This document shows, one piece after another, positions 32,951-43,085 of a stretch of 64,000 bases of DNA (position 1 is its first letter; each line of letters starts with the position of its first letter). The notes below the pieces were generated by a model, which ran no database searches, was not told the origin of the DNA, and saw only the letters and a list, made by a program, of their open reading frames with translations. Source of the stretch: Craterostigma plantagineum (lineage: Eukaryota; Streptophyta; Magnoliopsida; Lamiales; Linderniaceae); assembly GCA_027422505.1 (NCBI GenBank), contig JAPQWV010000334.1, positions 558,001 to 622,000 of the forward strand, in the 5' to 3' direction. The position numbers and the translations under genes were made by a program.

Positions 32951-34833
32951 CGACTACACCTACAATGGATTCTCCACCGAATGGGACCGACATACCAAGT
33001 TCATCTCACACCTGTACCCCTCCGATTCAGAATTGCCACAGAATACCGAAGAACCTACAGTGGTCATCGAGGAAGTATCATCAGAGACGATCAATCCAAG
33101 TGCAGTATTGGAACTTCCTCAGACAAATGATCAATCGGAGACTATGGGCAATCTAGATCCGCAGATGGCTGACGCATTGACTTCAGCCTTGCCTCATGAG
33201 CACAAGTGGACGAGAGGCCACCCGGTTGTTCAGATAATTTGGCGATCCTTCGGTTGGTGTGAGGACACGTCGTCAACACAGTATTTTCAGTTGCTTCCTG
33301 AGCCAAAACGAGCCTACCAATGTAGCAGACGCACTTCGCCCGGATGGACAATTGCAATGCAAGAGGAAATCAATCAATTCGAACGTCTTAAAGTGTGGAC
33401 CTTGGTACCCCGTCCACATGGGAAAACAGTGGTCGGAACTAAATGGGTTTTCAAGAATAAGAAAAATGTAGATGGTGTAGTGATCCGGAACAAAGCAAGG
33501 CTAGTTGCTAAGGGATATAATCAACAAGAAGGCATCGACTACGACGAGACCTATGCTCGTGTTGCCCGTATCGAAGCTATCCGCCTCCTGGTGGCTTATG
33601 CGGCTCACAAAGACTTCAAAGTCTATCAGATGGATGTTAAAACCGCCTTTCTCAACGGCGTGCTAAAAGAAGAAGTCTACGTCGCTCAGTCGGAAGGTTT
33701 CGTTGATCAAGAACATCCCGATCACGTCTATCGCTTGGACAAAGCTCTCTATGGACTAAAACAAGCCCCACGTGCTTGGTACGATGTCCTGAGTGATTTC
33801 CTCGTGAAGTCTGGATTCATACGAGGTATGATAGACACAACCCTCTTCATTAAATGGCATGAAAAGGATCTGATGGTCGTCCAAGTACACGTCGACGACA
33901 TCATCTTCGGATCAACAAATCCTCGGCTCTGCAAGAAGTTTGGATATCTCATGAAGAGCAAATTCTAGATGAGTCACATGGGAGAGATGCAATTTTTTTT
34001 TAGACCTTCAAGTCAGGCAGCTCAATGATGGAATTTTCATCAGTCGGACAAAACACATCAAGGATATTCCGAAAAAGTTTCATCAAAACCAGAGCAAGCC
34101 TCTCAGCACTCCTATGTCACCAAGCTGCAAGTTGGATGCCGATCCCTCTGGTAAATCGGTCGACATCACACTGCATCGCAGTATTATTGGATCTCTTCTC
34201 TATCTCACTTCGAGCCGGCCGGATATCATGTTTCCCACCTGCTTGTGCGCCTGTTTTCAAGCCGATCCCAAAGAATCCCATGTGCTCGCGGTCAAAAGAA
34301 TTCTACGCTACCTTAAGGGCACCTCTACCCTTGGCCTATGGTATCCAAGGGGTACGAATTTCAAACTTATCGGCTACACTGACGCTGACTATGCAGGTTG
34401 CCGAATGGACAGGAAAATCACGTCCGACAGCACTCAATTTCAAGGAGAAAAGCTGGTCTGCTGGTCATCCAAAAAGCAGAACTGTGTGTCCACTTCGACG
34501 ACCGAAGCAGAATACGTAGCTGCCGCCAGTTGTTGCTCACAGATGCTGTGGATGCGGACACAGCTTCGCGATTATGGGTACAATCTAAATAATATACCCA
34601 TATATAGTGATAGTCAAAGTGCAATCGCCGTTACTTGCAATCCTGTTCATTATTCACGCACAAAACACATAGACATTAGATATCATTTTATCAAAGATCA
34701 CGTAGAAAAAGGCACGATAGAGATGTACTTTGTGAACACGGAGTTTCAACTAGCCGACATTTTCACCAAGGCCTTGGATGAGAAACGATTCCAATTCCTT
34801 GTCGGAAAATTAGGCATGCTGAATCTTCCGTAA
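32951..34833 (+). pseudogene. pol: Copia-4 pol remnant: RT and RNase H
   Basis: Ty1/copia RVT_2 and RNase H; the first codons are those fused to Gypsy-2. An open frame runs to 33968, with [56 protein letters not shown] and the catalytic VHVDDIIFG. After a frame slip in a T run near 33998 and another near 34070, the frame from 34114 carries SLLYLTSSRPDI, then RNase H: DADYAG, STTEAEYVAA, YSDSQSAI and RTKHIDIRYHFI. It stops at TAA 34831-34833. The tail from 34754 is repeated at 48225 as the start of the second duplication unit. No integrase or protease remains. Confidence 0.92.
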
Positions 34834-35384
34834 TATGTGCATTACCTGATCTTTTGTGCTATCACATGCTCTATTCTATGTGTTTTCTATGCTTATTTGT
34901 CCATATCTTACGTGATAATAATAATAAAAAAATATATATATATATATATATAATATAATGGGGTATGACGAAATCCTTTAGTATGCTTTGATCTAAAGTC
35001 ACCAAGAATTTTACCCCGACATGCGATCGATTTAATTGCTTAAATTTTGTCGGTCTAAGTCAAAAGGTCATTTGATTGTTCCACTAGACACAAAGTCACT
35101 CTACATGCGTGAGGATTCAAGCCTTGTTCCTTTTTCCTTTCTTTGGATCTACTTCTCGAGTGAGTCACACATAAATTACTTGTCTTACCTAGTGATTCTT
35201 GGTGTCATACTCATCTTGCGTTAGATCGTTAGGAAAATGATAAGGGAGTTTAGGATATTCCTCATTCGTCCTTATATAAATTCCCCCACGTTTAACCTTA
35301 GTCATCCACTTTGAGCCTTCTCCGACGTCTTTTTCTTCATTTGAAACCCATTCCCAGCCTTCAACCGAATTCTATACTCTTCGA
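34834..35384 (+). other. Copia-4 post-pol spacer and ORF3 promoter region
   Basis: Non-coding. It contains an (AT)n tract at 34932-34951 after AT-rich TAA repeats. A TATA box is at 35273-35281. A pyrimidine-rich leader precedes the candidate ATG at 35385. Confidence 0.5.
35273..35281 (+). promoter_or_regulatory. Candidate internal TATA box for ORF3
   Basis: TATATAAAT followed by TCCCCCACG, a good plant TATA context, 112 bases before the candidate ATG and downstream of pol. It is conserved in unit 2 at 48741-48749. Transcription from it is inference. Confidence 0.45.
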
Positions 35385-36049
35385 ATGGTTGTTCAAACGA
35401 GAAAAGGAGGGGGAGATAACAAAAGAAAAGTAGGATGATGACAAAAGAAGGCATTGCTCAACGCGCAAAGACCAAAGGAACCGGTCTTCCGACTACCTTG
35501 TAGAAAGTGGCATGGTTCCTGCTGCGAACTTCTCCAACGATAATCTCGTACGCTCGTCAGAACGGCTGAAAGAGGAGCACCATGAAGTGAACTTCTCCAA
35601 CGATAATCCGGTCTTATATCGGGAAACTAGCAGAGGAGCGCAGCCTCGGGTACAAATTCCATAACCGTGAACTTTTCCAAAAAGATAATCTCTGAAACCT
35701 CTCTAGGGATTAAGAGAAGAGGAGCACGGTATCAGCCCGAGAACCAACGAGAAGAACTTCGCCTGCAATAATCTCCTATAGCCTCTTGGAGAAGCTGAGC
35801 TTCAGCTTGAGCGTAACATAAAAAGGGATAGTTCTTAAAAGAAAAAGAGGGAGAAAAGATTGAAAAGAAGAAAGACGCCAAAAATAAAAGGAGACGGACG
35901 TAGAAATGGAAGATGACGAAGAGATAAGCTCACTTTCCTCTAAATTCATTCCCTTCCAAGTCCTAGCCAAACTAAAACCTTTACACCCCTTTGATTCCAA
36001 TCGACGGTCTCTCGCTTGGGTGAAATGATTAAACACGCCTCGATCACAG
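35385..36049 (+). pseudogene. Candidate ORF3 first exon, frame-broken
   Basis: Inferred 5' exon. The ATG at 35385 opens MVVQTRKGGGDNKRKVG, with a basic KRK cluster, then stops at TGA (35436-35438); a one-base shift keeps the reading. Four imperfect repeats of a module starting NFSNDN follow (about 35525-35770), then a Lys/Arg-rich tract (KRKRGRK in unit 2). An acidic and then mixed segment, DDEEISSLSSKF to NRRSLAW (about 35910-36020), comes next. After one more shift, EMIKHASIT ends at a donor, CACAG/GTAAAT. Joined in phase 1 to the acceptor at 38592, it continues as D-G-S-L-P into the conserved ORF3 N-terminus. No homologue of this exon is recognised. At least three frameshifts make it non-functional here. 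Confidence 0.5.
35525..35775 (+). repeat. Four imperfect tandem modules in the ORF3 first exon
   Basis: Units of about 62 to 84 bp, each starting GAACTTCTCCAACGATAATC or a close variant. The first three end in AGAGGAGC; the fourth is the most degenerate and ends in GGAGAAGCTGAGC. They start near 35525, 35587, 35666 and 35752 and are present again at 48990-49240. Confidence 0.65.
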
Positions 36050-38592
36050 GTAAATTGACTTGAAACTGTTTGTGTTAACTTGAGTGATAAAAATATAAAA
36101 TCCCAAGTTAGAAATTATTGAGAGCAAGAGCGAACCGACTAAGAGTTGTCGAAATGGACCAGTCTATGAACTTAGGACTATAGTTTGACGACATGACTTG
36201 ACTGCATTTTTCTCTTTCAAATGTCTCGTAGAATATTAGGCGTGACGATTGATCGAAGCAAAATAATCTGACCCCATACTATAATAATAGTAAAATACAA
36301 AAAAAAATAATAATAAAAATATATATATATATATATATAGGTAAATAATAAAACATAATAATAATAATAATGAAAAGAAAAATTTTAAACTCATAAAATT
36401 TCTCACATTTTGACATGAAATGTTATGTTTCATATACGTTGAATTGAATAAATGCGAATTTCTTTGGTGTATCGCACATTCTAAATGCAATTTAGATTGC
36501 ATTGGTACTGAATTGTTTAAATGCGATAATTTTTATTTCTCCACCCTCACATAATATTTTGAAGTACATGTTTTCGGGGACCATGTATACGTACTTACTT
36601 GGTAGACTTGTGTGTTATATGCTCGTGACTTGAATTGATTTAATATGCTTGCATAATTAGCCAATTCTTGCGCATTATTTGAGGGGGAGCAAATATAAAA
36701 TCGTGGATTAGCTCCAAATATTCTCGACGTTTTTCTCTAAGTGTTTCAGATTCCTTCAAACAAAATTACGGAGTGAGACGTTGACACTACAAAGAGAGGA
36801 GCTAGACACAAGACCAAATATTTAAAAGATAAAATTGCCATAAATAATTGCTGATTAACTCCATTATTACCAACGTTTATCTCTAAGTGGTACAGATTTT
36901 TAAACTTCTGCCAGGGGAGCTAGACGTTACTAGACGGAAAATACAGGGAGTTAATTGCATTTATTTTAATTACTAAGGGGGAGCCTTTCAATGGGTTTTT
37001 ATTTTGAAATAGGGGTCAATCTGAAATTCTTTAGACGATCGTAAACAGTGTCGGGATCGATTTTGATTAACCGCGATAATTTGCGATCGAAAAAATGAAT
37101 TTTTCGTGTGCAAATAGTAATGGGCCTGATCCATTAAATCGCAAAATGTCAAATCACAAGCCCAACAACGAATTAATGCTAGTTAATAAAAGTTTAACTT
37201 TTATCAGTCGAAAAACTTTTTCTCACGCAAAACCTAATCGAAAAAAAAAACTAGCTCGCAAAACTTTCTTAGACGATTCAAAAACCTTCAAAATCTTTCG
37301 ATTTTCTCACTTCAAATAGTCTGATTAAGGTAGAAATTCGATTCGGTTAACGATTGCGAATGTTATAACTTGACTTGCATTTACATTCTGTAGTTTTTCG
37401 CATGTTTAGTTAAGATTTTTCGACTGTTCTTCAAAAACCATTTAATCGTATACTGTTTCACTAAATTTAGGCATGCTTCTTGGATTTTCTGAGTTAAATG
37501 CCTGTTGTTTAGATAGATTCGATGTTTTTGATGAAACAGATAGAGTAAATCGTTCGATGATACTGGGTATTTTGAAGTTTTGAAGCTGTCGAAGAACTTT
37601 GTCGATCGCAAATTATCTTAATTGGATTTCAATTCAATCGAGATACTATTTGTGTCGATTTAGTTTTCGATCGCAAAATTTTGACTTAGTCATCACGATA
37701 AAAGATTTTGACCGTTAAACTTACCATCGAAAAATCCAATTATAATTTTCTGCGAGCGAAAAATTATTCACTGAAAAGATAATTTAGATGCAAATTCAAA
37801 TCGAGCGTTAAACTTACCATCGCAAAATTAAAATTTGGATTTCATTTTATTTCGGTCGCAAAAATTTAGCAGCGAAAAATTAATTTTTCAATGCTTAATT
37901 TTTCGATCGTAAAATTCGCCACTTAGATTAAATTGATCGAAAAATTTCTCGACGATTGACTTAGTTTCGTCGTTGACCAATTTCTCGATAAATAAGTACA
38001 GTAGCGAAAATTTTACTTACAATCGAAAATCACATACCGCTCGCAAATTTCAAATCGAAAAATTTATTCAATCGAAGAAAATTTCTCGACAGTAAATTTA
38101 ACTGAGAAATAATTTCTCGATCGTAAATTAACACGGCATTTTTCTCGATCGTAAAATGGATCGACTACAGTCTAGATTTCAACTTCAACACTTAGAAAAT
38201 TTTTCTCTAAGTCTTTTACAATGTAGCTAACAATAGCGGATAAAATTCTTCGATCGCAAAATCAGACGGAATTCTTTCAATTGAAATCAATATATAGGAA
38301 ATCAACTCGCAATTCAATTTTATCGACCGAAAGTTTTCTCGGCATGACAGTGACTTACTGATTTAACACTTAGCGAAATTTCGAACTATTTTTCACGCGA
38401 CTTTCATTCGAAATTACATTCATGCCATCATGATTTTTGAAATTGAACATACACTATGCATATGATATGATTTCAATTCAAAATTCATCGAACATGCTAT
38501 TATTTGCAATATTACTATAGTTTGATGAAATTTATTCATATTTCGACTGAAAATAAAATTGATCTAATAAACTTTTTATATTTTATTTTCAG
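36050..38592 (+). other. Candidate ORF3 intron (2.54 kb)
   Basis: The donor GTAAAT is at 36050; the acceptor is a T-rich tract with TTTTCAG ending at 38592. It is AT-rich and without coding. It holds a microsatellite (AT)n at 36319-36338 in TAA repeats and purine runs GAGGGGGAGC (36683) and AAGGGGGAGC (36974) that look like extra polypurine tracts. From 37080 to 38350 it has dense CGATCGAAA and CTCGATCG motifs. The Copia-2 copy of this region is at 10999-12280. Confidence 0.5.
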
Positions 38593-41500
38593 ATGGATCG
38601 CTACCCAAGATACACCATATATATGATCACAATATGTACTTGAAGGTTCAGGATACGAACTTTCAGCTCGCTGAGCACATTTCGGTGCCCGGACGAGATC
38701 ATCGTATCCATCCTCAGAGGCCACCCCATCTGGCATGCATTAACGGTCACCGCATCGGTGTCGATGGTCTATCTCCAGCAATTCTGGGGATATATACAAG
38801 GAGTTGTAGCAAATGGGCATTCTCCTTCACAACAAAACTCGGGACGCGGCATATTCTTATGAGCAAGAGCCAGTTCGGGATGATGCTGGACTTGCCCCAC
38901 AACGACAACTACGACACGCTCCCGACGGATGCAGAGATGATTCAGGACTTCTTGCACATGGGATACCAACCGCCGCTTACAAATTAGCTCAGGTCCAGAG
39001 CAGCGGTATCCCTCACCCGTGGAAGACACTATTCGGAATAGTGAATAAGTGTCTGTCGCCAAAGCACGCAGGATTCGATAAGGGCAACAACAATATTTTG
39101 AGGAACTTCCACGGCATCGCCTTCTCAAGAAATTATGACTACACTCAGCTGATCTAGAACGACCTCGCGGACCAGATTCGGCAGAAAGAGTCGCGTGCCC
39201 TATGCTCGATGGTTCAATGTGATCATCAGGGAGTTCATGGAGTTACATGCGGAGAACATCCCTCAGCCACCTCCTGGTGGAAACTACCAGCCGCCAAGGC
39301 TTAAGTTTTTCCACAACCCACGGCTCACGGACCTGGACCAACCGTGATGCCAATTCCACTCAGCTTACTCAGGCTCGCCGACCCCGCGGGAGCTGAGTAT
39401 CAGAGATTCTGCCGGGAACACAACTTAACGGAAGAAATGATTAGAGGGCCCCCGGCAGATCACCATGTGAGCCCTCCCCAACACCAACCAAGCCCTGACG
39501 ACTTGATGATAGACGTCGTCGCTCAGGAGCTTCAACAGGAGTCCTCTTTTATCGAAGAGCCAATGCCCGACGTGGAAGATACCCTAATCGACGTCGTGGC
39601 TACAGAGATGGGGCTCGAGGCCCCTGCACTCGAATTACAAGTGGAAGTGCCCGTAAGTGTTGGCGTGCTCGAAGAAACTTTTGAGGAAGTCCTTCAACAA
39701 GAAGCACAGCCCGAGACAGAAATGGGGCAAAGCTCACTTCCACTGGTGACAGATCAGACATTGGAGAACGTCGATCGAGACCTTACTCCTCACACCGCTA
39801 CCCCGTCTGACACAGAGTCTGATGAGGAAATCAGTCTGATCAGGAGGACTCCCAGAAGACTCAGTATTCAGTTGGAGTCGCTCTTTCCAGCAGTCACCAC
39901 CGTACCAGATACTACGCTGACCACAATGACAAGTGTTGCCGGCACTTCATCACTCGATCTTGAGCCGCAACCATCTCACGTGGTGTCTGGTTCGCAGGCG
40001 CAACCTGAGCCTGCCGTAACTCCCTTAGAGGCGGATCCTCTGGATTTGACTCGAGGATTGGGTGGAAGTCTCATACAGTCACAACCTCAAGTGACGCTGA
40101 GCCAACCCCAAGAGTCGGTGTCTACTCAAGGGTTGATAACAGGTGACATCAGTCATCCTGGTCCATCAAAGGAGGCGTCCGCACCCTTTGTGACGAACGA
40201 GCAGTTCCAAGCCGCTCTCTCTGCCGCTGTACAGTCTATGGAAGACAAAATCACGGAGAGAGTACTTCAAGCAATCGAGACATCCCGAAGAGATACCGGG
40301 AAAGCACCTGTCTCTGAAGGCCCTTCGTCACAAACCAATCCCACACCTCCACAACCCACACCCACACCCCCCGACCCTTTAGCCACTTCCTCCATCCTCA
40401 TCAACCCATTCACCATACCCATAACCGAGCTCCACGACATATTACTCGCCCGCTTGATCGTCATGTCCATTCGGTCGCCTCAAGAGGAATTCCTCTATCG
40501 GCGATTGGTGGATCATCCTGAGCCACCGACTGACACCTGCCGAGGCCAAAGCTCCCACTCACGGCACAGACATGACGATCCTGACGATCAGGACCCTCAT
40601 GAGGGGGAGAAGAGGCCGAGGACATCTACATCCGGCCAAGGACAAGGCTCGGGCGCTACGCAGACAAGCACTAGAGCTGGTGAAACCCAAACACAAATCC
40701 AAACACAAACCCCCCATACCACGCACCGCACCGCCACTCTACCAAATATCGACCAACCAACCTTTACCCTACGGACGCCTCCGCCCACACCGCCGATCTA
40801 CTCAAGCCCCTTGCTTCCGGATGAAGAAGCAAGTGCTGCAATGCTTGTAGCTGTGGCAGCTACCCAAGCTACTCCCTCCGTCGCTCCAGACCAACCGGGA
40901 CCCTCTGGACATGGCGTCAATCCACACGAAGTATTAGACAAGTACATTTTCGAAGGCCAGTGGATGATCCATTTCATGCCCGATGAGCATCAGAGACAAC
41001 GGCTTCAGGACGTACGCCACTTCTGACAACAAGCATCCGTGGACCTCGTGATCATAGAAGACGACGATTTTAAGAAGGTATAGACTACCAAAGTGAAATC
41101 CCAAGGCTATTGGAGTTGATCGCACAACGAGCGGCCTCCCCTACAAGACATATGCCAGGGACCGTTCGGATCGACACATCGTGGGAGAACATTCACATAG
41201 AGATACCTTTCCTTGAAGAAGTCAGGGAAAACATTTGGAGGTCACCGGTTCGAATAAGAAGCGGATGAGTTCGAGCTAAGAGGGATCTCTCACTGGGATC
41301 AGCAGAAGAGAATGACATATCTGTGGATGCTGACCCAACTAGGACCGGACGTGAGGCTGGGGATCCCGAAAAATCGACTGAAGAGTCACTTCAGGGAACT
41401 CTCCCCAATTTGCCAATTCCTCGGTGTCTATTGTGCCAAAGGAGGACTTCCAACACCTCACTACATCATCGAACGAGTGGACAGGACCCGAGAGGAACTG

Positions 41501-42106
41501 AGCGAGAGCGACCTGCCGTACCTCCCCCACTGATGAAGTGTACCATCTTTATCAGCTATACGTGGAGAAGTACAAAGGTCCTCGGGCTTCATCAAGAAAG
41601 AAGGCCTCGAAGGGCTCTACCGGTTCATGATGCGACAAGTCAAGTACTTCACCGCTCACGACCATCAGATGGCGCTTGAGAGCAATATGAAGAAGGTCAA
41701 CATGGCCGAACCACTCTTCAAAGGACCTGAGATCGAGAGGCTTCCAAGCAATCACGTGCATATCAGCTCGTTCATCGGCATCACCCACAACAACCCAATT
41801 GCCAAGAAGAATAGGTTGATGCTGAAGACAGAAATTCACAAGTTTTGCGACGGAACCCTCAAGATCGTCAGGAGAAATATCGAACGGAGGTTGGAAGAGA
41901 TAAATAGAGACACGATGCTGAGGATCCACCGGTTTGTGAGAGAACAGCCGCTCCTGATGGAATTGTTGGATGACATCGAGGAGCGCCAGAAGCTCAGGGA
42001 GACCGTTAGGGACTACGAGCATGCGCTGGGCTCGCGCAGATCGTACTATGCCCGACAAGGACGAACAGCGCGGAGACGCAATCAAGCACAAAGGGGGAGA
42101 TTGTAG
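38593..42106 (+). pseudogene. Copia-4 ORF3, main 3' exon (unit 1), broken
   Basis: About 1,170 codons of the post-pol gene. The N-terminal block has MYLKVQDTNFQL, the CPDEIIVSILRGHP reading after a one-base loss near 38690, MVYLQQFW, then GIPHPWKTLF, NKCLSPKHAGFDKGN, FSRNYD and PYARWF. Stops lie at 38985-38987 and as TAG (for Trp) at 39156. An uninterrupted stretch 39344-41026 covers LRLADPAGAEY, a Pro/Thr/Ser/Gln/Glu-rich linker, RRTPRRLSIQLESLF, the GKAPV helix and IFEGQWM. A C-terminal block (41627-42106) has MMRQVKYF, ESNMKKVNM, NRLMLKTEIHKFCDGTL and a basic end. Stop TAG 42104-42106 uses LTR bases. No catalytic, signal or membrane motif is seen. I recall similar blocks in unnamed Asteraceae proteins. 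Confidence 0.8.
42090..42101 (+). other. Polypurine tract of Copia-4
   Basis: AAAGGGGGAGAT directly before the LTR, within the last ORF3 codons (RGR). Confidence 0.8.
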
Positions 42107-42453
42107 AATATCATTTGTAATTGTGCTTGATTTCATTAGTTGTCCTTGTAATTAGGGGCTTTATTTGTATTAGTCTTTAGATTAAGGACTAGCTTGATAT
42201 TTATACCAAGCTTGTTTGGTATAAATACTTGTAAATGAATTGAGCTGAATAGAGAAAGTTTAGAGAATTGATCCGAAGGGCTTGCAATTCGATTTCTAGA
42301 GAGAGAAACAACAGTAACTTTCTCACTCTAATTGAATTCTCTCTCGTGTTCTTAACTTGAGTTTTTCGATCGAATTCAATTGATTATCTAAATGATCGAA
42401 TTAATATGGATTCTAGCCTAGGATCGTAGAGTTGTTAATATGAGGACCTAACA
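42102..42453 (+). repeat. Copia-4 3' LTR (352 bp, unit 1)
   Basis: TGTAGAATATC to GGACCTAACA followed by the GAGAT duplication (42454-42458) and then Copia-3 gag. TATA palindrome at 42199-42226. Confidence 0.92.
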
Positions 42454-43085
42454 GAGATGAAACAGCTACTCCTCCAATTCCACCTTCTAGGCGACTAAAA
42501 GAGCCTAGGGAATACTCTCTAGAGGAAAGGGCTCGAGCTAAGGCTGATCTAGTAGCCATGAATACCCTCATGCAGGGCATCCCCAATGACATTTACAGAC
42601 AGATTGATAGCTTTTCATCGGCTAAAGGAATGTGGGATGAACTGCATAGGATGATGCAGAGGACGGAAGTTGGCATAAAGGCCAAAAGGTGAACATTTTC
42701 ACTGCTTACGACTCCTTCAAAGCAAAGCTGGAGGAGAGTCTATATAGATCTACCAAAGATACCTCACTCTTCTCAACGAGATGAGGAAGATAGAAATCAC
42801 AACGACCAATATGGAGACAAACATCAGATTTCTATCTTCTCTGCCCGCGGAATGGAAGAAAATATCCACTCAGATTCGACAAAATAAAGATCTAGAGGAG
42901 TTGGATGTCCATGCCGTGTTTGACAATCTCGCACAGCATGAGGATGATATCAGCTAGATTCTCAAAGATCAGAAAGGTAAACAGACCGAAGACACTGTTG
43001 CCTTAGTCTCGGAGAAGAGGAGCTCAAGATCAAGAAAGGAAAAGATCGTTAGGCCTCCTTCACCTTCAGAGTCGGAAGAAGAATC
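42454..43085 (+). pseudogene. gag: Copia-3 gag, 3' piece (unit 1)
   Basis: It continues the Gag interrupted at 23456: DETATPPIPPSRR, IPNDIYRQID, MWDELHRMM, a slip at GCCAAAAGG near 42690, then FTAYDSFKAK, LNEMRKIE, RFLSSLPAEWKK and IRQNKDLEELDV. A TAG (42956-42958) follows HEDDIS. It aligns well with Copia-1 Gag. The sequence is cut at 43085 by the Gypsy-3 LTR, before any zinc knuckle. Confidence 0.88.

Larger units (their letters stand above)
23457..42453 (+). mobile_element. Copia-4, with Gypsy-2 inside and an internal deletion
   Basis: A plus-strand copia element in the Copia-3 gag. It has LTRs 23457-23808 and 42102-42453 and TSD GAGAT. The order is PBS, leader, Gypsy-2, pol from within the RT region (32951-34833), ORF3 promoter and exons, polypurine tract, LTR. 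Its gag, protease, integrase and start of RT are gone, removed with the end of the Gypsy-2 3' LTR by one deletion at 32950/32951. Its back part is duplicated in tandem at 48225-55904. Confidence 0.88.

Noticed and set aside
36236..36502. Minus-strand frame with long Leu/Ile/Phe/Tyr runs resembling membrane segments
   Set aside because: It is the translation of an AT microsatellite and TAA repeats inside the proposed intron.
38593..42106. ORF3 as an envelope protein
   Set aside because: No signal peptide, hydrophobic fusion segment or membrane anchor was seen in the readable frames. Position after pol alone is not enough.
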